This document shows positions 17,339 to 27,829 of a stretch of DNA of 64,000 nt, piece after piece; positions within the stretch are counted from its first letter, which is position 1; each line of letters begins with the position of its first letter. The notes below the pieces were generated by a model. It was not told where the DNA came from. It saw only the letters and a list, made by a program, of their open reading frames with translations, and searched no databases. This DNA is from Harmothoe impar (lineage: Eukaryota; Annelida; Polychaeta; Phyllodocida; Polynoidae): contig OX381718.1 of the NCBI GenBank assembly GCA_947462335.1, forward strand, positions 45,194,511 through 45,258,510, read 5' to 3'. The position numbers and the translations under genes are program-made.

Positions 17339-18774
17339 TAGGGGAGACACGGGGCACAGTGAGACAGAAGGCCTGGGGCCTCCATATTTAGGGTTATAGC
17401 CCAAAATAATTTATCATAGATAAAATTAGCTACAAAGAACATCTTTTTTAAAAATTGTTGAAAATTTGAGTACCCCAGGTAGGTGTTCTATCATTAAGGC
17501 CTATATTTTTGCAAAAAGTAAATTTTTCATATTTTAGGACGAAGCAGGTTGTCATGGTAACCAAAAGGAATTTTCATAATTTTTTTCATAATTTTGAAGC
17601 ACACTAATAATACTTAACAAAATTATCATTTTGGATAAATTTGATATGGAACCATAATTTTTTTATATTGAATTGTTGATAACATGGGAGGATGGGGCAC
17701 AGTGAGACAAGCCATAGGAATAGCCTAGGTTACAGTGAAATGGCTGTGTCATGGGGCACAGTGATACAGCTAAGGGAGTGGACATTTTTTAACAACAGGG
17801 GGGGGGGGGGGTTGGTGGATTTGGGGGGGGACCAAAAAAATTGCACCCCTTTTTACTGAAAAAGCCCGCGCATTACTATAGCTCAAAGCGGTCGGCCGCG
17901 CCCAATTTCAAGTCGCCTTAGGGGGGGGACCAAAAAAATTTCGACCCCTCCCATGGGGGGGACCAAAAGAATTTCGACCCGCTCACGCGAAAATCCACCG
18001 ACCCCCCCTGTTGTTAAAAAATGACCACTCCCTAATATAGCGTGGACATTTCGAGAGCTAGCAACCTTATGAATTTCTAAGTGACTAACTATCAAAAAGT
18101 GCTATTCTTTACATTTAAGGTTAAAATATATGGTTTAAGTTAGATTTTTCGTATATTCACCCATTTACATGATCTATCACAGATTTCCTTAACATTGTCT
18201 CACTGTGCCCCACCTAGCGTCCCACTGTGTCCCCTGATTTTTCATAGTGGGGCACAGTGAGACAATATTTTATTTTGTCCATAGGCCAACACCATTGATC
18301 ACAGCAAATATGTCGCGAACTCCAAAATGAGTGAAAATGATACACTTTTGAATGTTGACATATAAACGTTTATCCAATTCAAAGTTTAGGCCCTATGGGG
18401 AAAAAAAACTTATTCCATGTGGAGAAACAAAGTTACTATGCTTAAGTACTAGAACGGCTGTTCTTTACACCCCCGTGGAGAAACTGATGCTCATTCTCCA
18501 CAGCTCCATTCTCCACGGTATAGTTGTGAAACCAATCTTTAAATGTCATTTTAAAATGTAATTGATCAACATTCACATGATATAAACACAGAGATCCACT
18601 CAAATCAGTCTGAACTCCTTGTTTCTCCACTTTTGAGACCTTGGGTCGCATCACACTCGGCTGCGCCTCGTGTGATACGACCCACAGTCCCACTCGTGGA
18701 GAAACCTGTCGTTCAGACATATCATTGTGGACCTCTGTCTATATCTCTGTCTCACTGTATCCCGGGCTCCCCTA
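17339..18774. mobile_element. 1.4-kb element with GGGGCACAGTGAGACA repeats and inverted ends
   Basis: The left end TAGGGGAGACACGGGGCACA mirrors the right end (complement TAGGGGAGCCCGGGATACAG). GGGGCACAGTGAGAC or its complement recurs inside near 17350, 17695, 17755, 18190 and 18246. A second TIR element (17771-18034) is nested inside. No transposase frame is visible. Confidence 0.6.
17771..18034. mobile_element. AGGGAGTGGTCATTTTTTAA-ended element, nested
   Basis: The left end TAAGGGAGTGGACATTTTTT is followed by AACAACAGGGGG. It mirrors CCCCCTGTTGTTAAAAAATG at the right, which is followed by ACCACTCCCTAA. The interior has repeated GGGGGGACCAAAAAAATT. A relative lies at 63297-63539. Confidence 0.7.
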
Positions 18775-18789
18775 TGTGGGGAATATTGG

Positions 18790-20000
18790 TTAGAGTAAAG
18801 CACAGCCATATAGCATGCGTTAAAGCTTCGTATTGCGAATTTAATCCAACACCTTCGTAATCAAATCATAGATGAACAGAATAAAACATAGCTACACATG
18901 TATATTGGTTTGTATCTGGCCTAAATGGAGTAAATTATAATGTACACAGTTTACAAAAACCGATGTAAATTTACGTTTCTCCAATGCATCAGGGGCGGAA
19001 CATTTTCATGCTAATGCTAATAATTGTTGTGATTATCTTTATTAATCCGACCCTTTATTTCTGGAATTTGAGAGATCCCTCATATCAATTGATCAATAAG
19101 TGTTCATCAAATGAAGGCTGTAGCATAGGTACTACCCCAAAATGATGTACTACCAGTAATTGCTGACAGATCTTCCCCAAAACGTCTTTAGATATGTGCA
19201 TCGTGTGTCATAAAATGTCATAATGTTGATATGGTCCCTATCAGATGGTTCCATTCACCAAACATTATAATATTCCATTAAAGGGCAGAATTCCTTAATC
19301 TATACATTGCTTCAATACAATAACCACAAAAACAGACGTTAGTAGCAGGATGTTAATCCCACAGGTAACACCTTAATGAGAGAGGTGCGGCCTCTCCCTG
19401 TAGGTAAACATCCCACAGTAAACAGTCAACAATAAACAGCCACTAATTACCCCCCCCCCTTCTCACCCCCACACAGGGAGTTACAAGGTGCCACTCCTGC
19501 AGGTGTTGGCGCTTAATGTTGGTGAGTTTGTGTGTGTAGGGAGAGCGGGGGTGCAGTGCACATTTGAAAACGTGTTAATGGATTGAATGCTGGGTTTGAA
19601 TAAGCACCGGTCTTTGGATTGGCTCATAGGTAGTAAGATGTAATACCCTCCCTGCCTCAAACACAATATATGAAAAATAAGCACACACTTTCATTTTAAT
19701 ATGTTACAGTGATGGGCAAATTTCAATTTTAAGTATAGGCCTATACCACATAAACTCCCAGCAGTCTTGTCTAACTTTCCATATTGTGCATCTTTTACTG
19801 GAGAACTATTCTCAACAACAAAAGGGAATTGTAGTTATTTAATTGGCCAACACATTAGTCATGTGCCAACTTAACGGTATACCTACTTTCATTTACTTAC
19901 TTTTCATGAAGGCTATTGACAGTTTTATTCATAATGAGCAATCGTACATACTAGCAATTCATAATTGATTTCGGCTGTTCAAACATTGGTAGAAAAAAAC
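18790..20000. other. Intergenic stretch without recognised gene
   Basis: No exon with family similarity or paired splice sites was seen. There are short poly-C runs (19449) but no clear element. Confidence 0.5.
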
Positions 20001-20006
20001 AGTGAT

Positions 20007-20079
20007 CGACCACGACGAGACTCGAACTCGCAATCTTCTGATTCGAAGTCAGACGCCATATCCATTAGGCCACGCGGCC
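20007..20079 (-). tRNA. tRNA-Arg (anticodon TCG)
   Basis: Read on the minus strand, the 73 bases fold as a cloverleaf. The acceptor stem is GGCCGCG with CGTGGTC and discriminator G. The anticodon stem TCTGA/TCAGA is perfect, with loop CTTCGAA, so the anticodon is TCG, reading CGA Arg codons. The T arm is GCGAG-TTCGAGT-CTCGT. A box (TGGCCTAATGG) and B box (GAGTTCGAGTC) promoters are present. A run of seven T lies 9 nt downstream (plus-strand A run at 19993-19999), as expected for a pol III terminator. The weak points are a T-T mismatch at the base of the D stem and two G-T pairs. No intron is seen. It could be a tRNA-derived SINE head, but the terminator directly follows and no SINE body is visible. 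Confidence 0.85.
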
Positions 20080-21500
20080 ACCTGTTTGCAACACAGCTCA
20101 CCTGTAATTTTCTCACCTGTAATTGGATTTTTTTATGGCCAGCCATGGCGGTCAAAAGGAGACATGCACGAGCACGGCGATAACCACTGATAAGATGTAT
20201 CTCTAGAACCGTGTCCCCCTACCCACCCCAACCTGCCAATAGAATGTGGAGGGCACAAAGTATCTGCGGTGCTAATATAATCATCAGTGTTATTAAATAA
20301 TACCTCAGAGAAACAAATCGTGACGGGCACACTCAGTAACGCTGTAGGACGATGGTCATGCTACAGCTTGATGCATCTGCATGTGGGGGGGGGGGGGGGG
20401 GGGGGTCGGCCAGTGTATGATGATGTTACATGTAATGCGTCCATTCTCCAGGGTTCGGTCCGCTGGCCGCTCGTGTGGCCAAAGTCCAAGCGGTCACCGA
20501 GGTATTTTGTAAGTAGTATAGGGAAAGTATCATTTGGTGAAGGGGACGTGGCGTTCTCGGTTGGGGGGTAGGGGAGGCTGCTTGATATCAATTGTCTCTT
20601 GTGTTGTCTTCTGTGAACATATTCAAAGACGTCTTTCTTTTCATAAGGCGGCCTCACTCTAATACCTTGTATTACAGTATGTTTACAGCAAAGTACAGCA
20701 AACAGTTTGGGCGGCGGTAAGCAAAGAGAAGAGCAAGAAAATGCTGCCCTACAGGGGGAGCTGTGTCCAAAAATCTCCCATCGGCCAGAAAAAAAGAAAA
20801 CATGGAAGAAACAAAAGAATGAAGATAATTGAAACTATTTGCAATTTGAAAGGCCTTCTGTTCAGTGTTTAATGCCTGTCAGCATACCCTGACATGCATC
20901 ATCCTTTATGCATGGCTGTTTACATTGAGAGAATAATATCATGCTGCAGTAGGTCGCAAAATTAGGGGGCGATGACACTTGGCAGGGACAGTAATTGGGT
21001 ATCAGTAGTGGAATATAAAGAAACAGTAATTATCCATGTCTATCATCCTATGTAAATATGTTTGGTACATTATTATGTGTGACGTGGCATTAACCTGCTA
21101 TACTCAATGTTTGGTACGTTGGCTTTCTTTGAGAGGCGCAACTTGTTGTGATACTATGGTCAATAGAATCATTTTCAAATTCAAACTCATGTTTGTTGTA
21201 CTATAGGCCTATTTGCATCAAGATAACTATAAAGGAACTTAATACAGGGGTCCTTGCAATTACAGGGGCGGTGGCTTATCTGCTGGGAATCAGGGGGTGG
21301 TCCTCTGCATTAACGAGGGGCCGTAGTTTGTTTTTTGAGCGGGCGGTAGTTTGGTAGTTAGCGTGGTAATAGAGTCACCCCCCCCCCCACCCCTACAACC
21401 CAATCACCCCATCCCGTCTAGTACACACTGTCCACTTCCCAATACACACAGTCCTTAACCCTCATCCACTCGCCACTCCCTCACCAGCACCACCACCGTC

Positions 21501-21746
21501 TTAACCCTTTAAGGACAACATAATGCCTTAATGTATCATGCCCCTGGTCGTCATGATGCATGAATGGCATGAACGCCAGTGCTGCATTCAGTCAGCATGC
21601 TGGCCCTACCGAGTTGGGACACTCCCAAAGGGTCGGCAGCATGATGCACCAATGCAGCCCCGGCGAGCAACTCACATTGGTGCACCATTGGTTCATCATG
21701 AGCACAAATGTCATCTTTTACCGGCATGCTGTCCTTAAAGAGTTAA
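21501..21746. repeat. TTAACCCTTTAAGG family copy
   Basis: The left end TTAACCCTTTAAGGACAACA mirrors the right CATGCTGTCCTTAAAGAGTT. GATGCATGAATG and GCAGCCCCGGCGAG are inside. Confidence 0.7.
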
Positions 21747-22038
21747 AGGCTAACGGTAACTACCTTAACTGCGTGCTTCACACGCGTCGGTATGATCCGC
21801 CACGTCCCATCCCCATCCCCTGCCTCTCTGGGGCCCCATAGTCGCCTGTACTACACCGCTGTCCGGCCTCCACCCTAATAGCCCCCGACACCGCCTCCAA
21901 AATGCCCAACGCCTGCCCCGCCACCAAGCGGCTCATTTGAACACTACCCTGGGAGCCCGGATGCTGCGGACAGACGCCGTTAGGTGGCACTGTAGGACAC
22001 TGCGGTGGCGGAAGTTAAAAGCCCCCGGATATCCGCGC

Positions 22039-22052
22039 CTGCGCACGCGCAG
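22039..22052. promoter_or_regulatory. NRF1-like palindrome CTGCGCACGCGCAG
   Basis: It lies in a locally CpG-rich stretch (21840-22055). No gene start could be linked to it. Confidence 0.3.
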
Positions 22053-22388
22053 TAAGGTGTTATCCCATAAAGGCTGTGTTTAATAGACAAGTGTAAGCTA
22101 ACTCTTTGTGTCCTAACACGGCGTCCTAAGAAATCAGTCCATAGTCCTCCCCTATGTTATACCAACTGCATCTATAGCAAAACAAATTTTAATTATCTTT
22201 ATACTAATAGAGGAAATGTCAGCATAGAGACAGATCCCTGCATTTGTATTTACAATGTATAAGGTGAAACCAAAGAGAAGACAAAGCTTTTTAGCGTGCA
22301 TCCTTGAGTAAACATTCCGTAGCAGGAGCCACAAGAGGTTGCGAATGTTCCGCCATCTTTACTCGAGGATGTCGGGAGCTCGGGCTAC

Positions 22389-22640
22389 TAAACCCTTTAA
22401 GGGCCGCATAGTGATGTAATGCATCATGCGATCGTCCAGATGAAGAAATGCATCCCTGGTGAGTAACTCGCAGTTATGCATTCATGCATCATACCAACCA
22501 TTTTGGAGTGTATCAACGCGGTAGGATTGGAACTATGCTTGATTTCAGATATGGCGAGTGACTCGCCAGGGATGCATTCACGTAGCATGACAACAAATAA
22601 CCACAATGCATTAAAGCACGATGCGGCCCGTAAAGGGTTC
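22389..22640. repeat. TTAACCCTTTAAGG family copy
   Basis: TAAACCCTTTAAGGGCCGCA mirrors TGCGGCCCGTAAAGGGTT. Paired ATGCATCCCTGGTGAGTAAC and GAGTGACTCGCCAGGGATGC blocks form an internal palindrome. Confidence 0.7.
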
Positions 22641-23018
22641 TAAAGGCGCTTCTGGGATGTTTCCAAAAGAGGCTGGTATTCTGAGAAGGGTGTTGCCACC
22701 TAGTGGGCTTTTACGGCGATTAGGAGTTGGGCAGTAAAAGGACGGACTATGCCCCAGGGTGGGGTGAATGGGGGGCGGGGATGGGGCTGGCCATAAGTAG
22801 GATCTAGTCCAAGTATTTAGCGTTAGAGAGTCAACTCTTGGACCGAGACAAAGGGAGGAGGAGCCACTGAAAGAAGGGAATGCGTCTAAGCCATATAAAT
22901 TCATGGTATTTTCTTAGAAGCGACATGGAATATGGGCCCTATTAGTGCCATTTGATAGGCGATTTCGGAACATAGACCTGGGACAGAGAGACAGGATGTA
23001 GTAGTCACATAGAGATAT

Positions 23019-23080
23019 GAAGACAGAGTCAGGGACAAGAAGACAGAGTCAGGGACAAGAAGACAGAGTCAGGGACAGAA
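23019..23080. repeat. 20-bp tandem repeat AAGACAGAGTCAGGGACAAG
   Basis: Three direct copies, the last diverged. Confidence 0.8.
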
Positions 23081-24213
23081 AGACAGCACGACATGCATAC
23101 GTGCAGAGAGACGGAGAGGGAATGTCTCCCGCGGGGGGGGGGGGGGGGGGGTCCCACTACCAATCTTTTCTATAGTAACTATGTGCGTGCATCAACCAAA
23201 ATTTGGTACCCTTATAATTGCGGGAAATTCTGAAAAGGGTACCCTTTAGAGAGATTATTTTTTGTGGGGGAAAGAACTCTTTCACAGGTGATTGCCTATA
23301 AACACCCAGATATAGTTGGATTTTACGCGGGAAATGCAGGGGAATTTATCATTTTAAAGGGATATTATCAGAAAAGCACTCCTTTCCTTACAGCGTGGTA
23401 CAAGGGGGGGGGGGAGGGGCTTCTACCAAGCAGCACTTCCCCCTGTTCCTATTTTTATTATCATGATCCATGTACTACACGTCGTGATCAACAGAGATAC
23501 CTCTATTTACCTCATAGCCTCCCCCCTCCCCATCCCCTTATCCCATTCACAACCAACTCAAACAAGCAGCCCCTGATTTAGTAGATGTGAACCCCTGATG
23601 TATTAGCTGTGAGTGTCCCGGATGATGACCTTGGCTGCTGACAGGGAAGTGGCCAATCAGGACTCGACTTGAGGGTCACGTGACTGCTCCGGGTGCTGCC
23701 ACCTGGTGTTGCCGTTACCAACAACCAAAACCCACAAGACTACCATTTTCTGTGACAATGTTGAAGGGTGACATCGAATGATGCTGGGCGTTGGCTAGAT
23801 TGGCAAATGAGAAAAGAAAAACTGCTGACAAATTAAGATGTAAATTTTCCAGCCGATACGTGATTATCTATTTATCATAAATAGACAAAACTCCACGCCA
23901 TTGATGACATACATACATCATATTTAGCGACTTGAAGGCAAAAGTTAAATGTGATATCTCCAAGCTTCAACGAGCGATGTATGATGTACATCACTGGAAA
24001 CACATTCCCGTGAATTCCCCCTGTATTTAACGCAGGTTGAACTGGGATCAGACAAGGGATCCTCCTGGGATTTATTCTCGTTATATCACAGGATTCTGTG
24101 AGCAAAATGTCCCGTTATATCACGGGATTCTGGTAAACAGGATGGCATGGGATCGAATCCCATTACTAAAAGACCCCCCGTAATCCCCTGTAATTCATTT
24201 AACTACTAAATAA

Positions 24214-24286
24214 CAAGAATTGCGGTTGTTGCCGCGTAAAAAAATGCCTCAGGCATTTTTATACGCGGCAACAACCGCAATTCTTG
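24214..24286. repeat. 73-nt near-perfect hairpin
   Basis: There are 35-nt arms with one A/A mismatch around a 3-nt TCA centre. The arm starts CAAGAATTGCGGTTGTTGCC and ends AATGCC. No poly-T tract or promoter marks it as a pol III gene. It could be a minimal inverted-repeat element or a small-RNA precursor. Confidence 0.85.
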
Positions 24287-24416
24287 CATTCGAAGAAACA
24301 TAATATCTACATGGTTGGTATGTTTGAAGGGAACCCATTCAAGACACCAAAAAAGCAGGGCCGGGAAGGGGTTATTAGGGGAAAGGATGATATTACTTCA
24401 AATATGGCATTTCCTA

Positions 24417-26716
24417 TGAATTCCTTGGGTCCATGTTAGGGGGTAAGGAAATGTGTGTTGCTAGGCAGATAAACAATTACAATAGATGTTGCTAGGCAAC
24501 CAGCTGGATTAGCAACAAACAGATAGAACCATTGAATTCCTTGGGTCCATATTAGGGGGGTAGGTTTGATTATAATAAACCTTAGGACCATGGAAATGTA
24601 CGTTGCTAGGCAGATAAACAATAAGAATAGCCGTTGCTAGGCAACCAGCTGGATTAGCAACAAACCAATGGAACCATTGAATTCCTTCGGTCCATATTAG
24701 GGGGGTAGGTATGATTATAATCAACCTTAGGACCATGGAAATGTGTGTTGCTAGGCAGATAAACAAACAGAATAGCCGTTGCTAGGCAACCAGCTGTATT
24801 AGCAACAAACCGATAGAACCATTGAAGTGCCCCTACATGGGTCCCCACAGTATTGGCCGTGTCGCCGTGTCGATTTTTAGCCAGGGGGGCGTGTCGCCGT
24901 GTCGATTTTTATATATATAGAATATACTAAGCCCTTATAAAAATGCCTGTGTCCGTCGATTTTTAAAAGTGCCGTGTCGCCCGTGTCGGATTTTAAAAGG
25001 GCCGTGTCGCCGTGTCGCACGTGTCGAATTTTACCCCATGTAGAGGCACATTGAATTTCTTGGGTCCATATTAGGGGGGTAGGTATGATTATAATCAACT
25101 TCAGGACCATGGCAATGTGTGTTGCTAGGCAGATAAACAATTGGAATAGCCGTTGCTAGGCAACCAGCTGTATTAGCAACAAACCGACAGAACCATTGAA
25201 TTCCTTGCGTACATACATACATATTAGGGGGGGTAGGTATGATTATAATCAATTTCAGGACCATGGAAATGTGTGCTGCTAGGCAGATAAACAATTAGAA
25301 TAGCCGTTGCTAGGCAACCAGCTGGATTAGCCACAAACTAATAGAACCATTGAATTCCTTGGGTCCATATTAGGGGGGTAGGTTTGATTATAATCAACCT
25401 TAGGACCATGGAAATGTGTGTTGCTAGGCAGATAAACAATAAGAATAGCCGTTGCTAGGCAACCAGCTGTATAAGCAAAGAACCAATAGAACCATTGAAT
25501 TCCTTGCGTCCATATTAGGGGGGGTAGGTATGATTATAATCAACTTCAGGACCATGGAAATGTGTGTTGCTAGGCAGATAAATAATTAGAATAGCCGTTG
25601 CTAGGCAACCAGTTGGATTAGCAACAAACTAATAGAACCATTGAATTCCTTGGGTCCATATTAGGGGGGGCTAGGTTTGATTGTAATCAACCTTAGGACC
25701 ATGGAAATGTGTGTTGCTAGGCAGATAAACAATTAGAATAGCCGTTGCTAGGCAACCAGCTGGATTAGCCACAAACTAATAGAACCATTGAATTCCTTGG
25801 GTCCATATTAGGGGGGGCTAGGTTTGATTGTAATCAACCTTAGGACCATGGAAATGTGTGTTGCTAGGCAGATAAACAATTAGAATAGCCGTTGCTAGGC
25901 AACCAGCTGGATTAGCCACAAACTAATAGAACCATTGAATTCCTTGGGTCCATATTAGGGGGGTAGGTTTGATTATAATCAACCTTAGGACCATGGAAAT
26001 GTGTGTTGCTAGGCAGATAAACAATTAGAATAGCCGTTGCTAGGCAACCAGCTGTATTAGCAAAGAACCAATAGAACCATTGAATTCCTTGCGTCCATAT
26101 TAGGGGGGGTAGGTATGATTATAATCAACTTCAGGACCATGGAAATGTGTGTTGCTAGGCAGATAAACAATTAGAATAGCCGTTGCTAGGCAACCAGTTG
26201 GATTAGCAACAAACTAATAGAACCATTGAATTCCTTGGGTCCATATTAGGGGGGGCTAGGTTTGATTGTAATCAACCTTAGGACCATGGAAATGTGTGTT
26301 GCTAGGCAGATAAACAATTAGAATAGCCGTTGGTAGGCAACCAGCTGTATTAGCAAAGAACCGATAGAACCATTGAATTCCTTGCGTCCATATTAGGGGG
26401 GGGTAGGTATGATTATAATCAACTTCAGGACCATGGAAATGTGTGTTGCTAGGCAGATAAACAATTAGAATAGCCGTTGCTAGGCAACCAGCTGGATTAG
26501 CAACAAACTAATGGAACCATTGAATTCCTTCGGTCCATATTAGGGGGGTAAGGTATGATTATAATCAACCTTAGGGCCATGGAAATGTGTGTTGCTAGGC
26601 AGATACACAATTAGAATAGCCGTTGCTAGGCAACCAGCTGGATTAGCAACAAACCGAAAGAACCATTGAATTCCTTGGGTCCATATTAGGGAGGGTAGGT
26701 ATAATTATAATCAACC
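24417..26716. repeat. Tandem satellite, ~145-bp unit, about 15 units, each with an RFX X-box palindrome
   Basis: Successive starts of ATTGAATTCC fall at 24531, 24676, then 25195, about 25346, 25494, 25641, 25787, 25934, 26081, 26227, 26375, 26518 and 26665. One unit is split by a transposon (24827-25049). Each full unit has a G run of 5-8, ACCATGGAAATG, TTGCTAGGCAGATA and then GTTGCTAGGCAAC. The 13-mer GTTGCTAGGCAAC is perfect in 13 units and reads GTTGGTAGGCAAC in one. Variant unit types recur in the order C-A-B (25346-25787 and 25934-26375), a sign of higher-order duplication. There is no coding capacity. Confidence 0.93.
24827..25049. mobile_element. GTGCCTCTACATGGGT-ended TIR element, copy 3, inserted in satellite
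   Basis: Length 223 bp, the same as copy 1. The ends are GTGCCCCTACATGGGT and CCCATGTAGAGGCAC. It interrupts one unit of the 145-bp satellite. The intact neighbouring units show the empty site as one ATTGAA, and here ATTGAA appears on both sides, which proves a 6-bp target duplication. Confidence 0.92.
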
Positions 26717-26789
26717 TCAGGAACTATCAAAGGTTGATTTATATTATTGTTATCACATAGCATAAATTTGTGTTGTGACACCTTAATCC

Positions 26790-26818
26790 AAGATGGCGGC
26801 ACAATCCAAGATGGCGGC
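26790..26818 (+). promoter_or_regulatory. Tandem YY1-type motifs AAGATGGCGGC
   Basis: Two exact copies, at 26790-26800 and 26808-26818, lie just outside the X-box satellite. A GC-rich hairpin CTGGTGGTGCC/GGCACCACCAG follows within 75 bp. Confidence 0.45.
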
Positions 26819-27466
26819 GCCCGTTCTGACTTCTGGTAAAATGCAAACATCATATACCTCGTTCTGGTGGTGCCTCGCGGCACCACCAGGTGGCTACGCC
26901 ACCACTTCGGCATAAAAAAATATCCACCTGTTTTACATTTTAACCAGCCACCTTCAGATCCAACATAGGTTAGTTGATACTGTCAGGCTGGTCAGTGCTG
27001 CCCAACTCACCTAACCTGGTAACCTTCTCCATTTCAATGAGTATCAGTCTTTTTGAGTAAGGCCTTATAATCATATGTTGTTTTGCTTCAGTCATCTTTT
27101 TTTTTTGAATAGCACATACCTGACCGATGTCCCTATGACTAACCTGGGATAGCCACTACAGGCTAGGCCCGGAGTATTTAGATTATCAGTGTGCCAATGA
27201 TAGATACATGTAGATATAGTTTTAAAACCGACACATCCGAAGGCTGATCAGCAGGTTCACAGGGCCCATACGGACTGAACCTGGGACAACAGGGTCCATG
27301 GATGACACTTAGACAAAACAAGAGACAACACAAGCAAACACACAAAGAAAAACATACACGTACCGTCAAATTGAATAGATGGACCCGCACTCAAGGACTG
27401 GGCAATGGATGAAACAATAGAAAACCAGATAATACAATATAATGCAATGTAAGTGGCACTGACTCG

Positions 27467-27827
27467 CAGTCTTTGCCAAATCCTGCCGGACAGTGGCAAT
27501 GTCCGTCTAAAATGGCTCTGGTCCGGCAGAATGACTGGTGTTGCAGGACCTGATGTCCTGCACATTCTGGGCTTTCCAAAACTGAAAGAGTTTTTCAAAT
27601 ATTCCAACTAGAACTGAAGTTACAAGTTCTAGAATACACTCTAATATTCTAGGCAAATTAGAGCAAGTTTTTGTTATTATTTTCTTTTATTAATGCTATT
27701 CTATTCTAAATATTATGCAAAACTTTGATTTTGGTATCCGGTCCTGCAGAAATCTATCCGGTCCTGCAAAATTGGCTAGCTGCAGGACCGACTGTCCTGC
27801 ATGCAAAAAAAGTTTTCGCAAAGACTG
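27467..27827. mobile_element. CAGTCT-ended TIR element, copy 1
   Basis: The left end CAGTCTTTGCCAAATCCTGC is followed by CGGACA. It mirrors TGTCCTGC..AAAAGTTTTCGCAAAGACTG at the right. Internal ATCCGGTCCTGCA repeats are present. A related copy is at 52435-52860. Confidence 0.65.
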
Positions 27828-27829
27828 AC

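Noticed and set aside
24120..24150. T-arm-like GGGATCGAATCCC
   Set aside because: No anticodon arm, D arm or acceptor stem could be paired around it.
24436..25294. Repeated MFICLATHISMVLR-type open frames
   Set aside because: They are frames of the 145-bp satellite; they break at unit variants and have no gene context.
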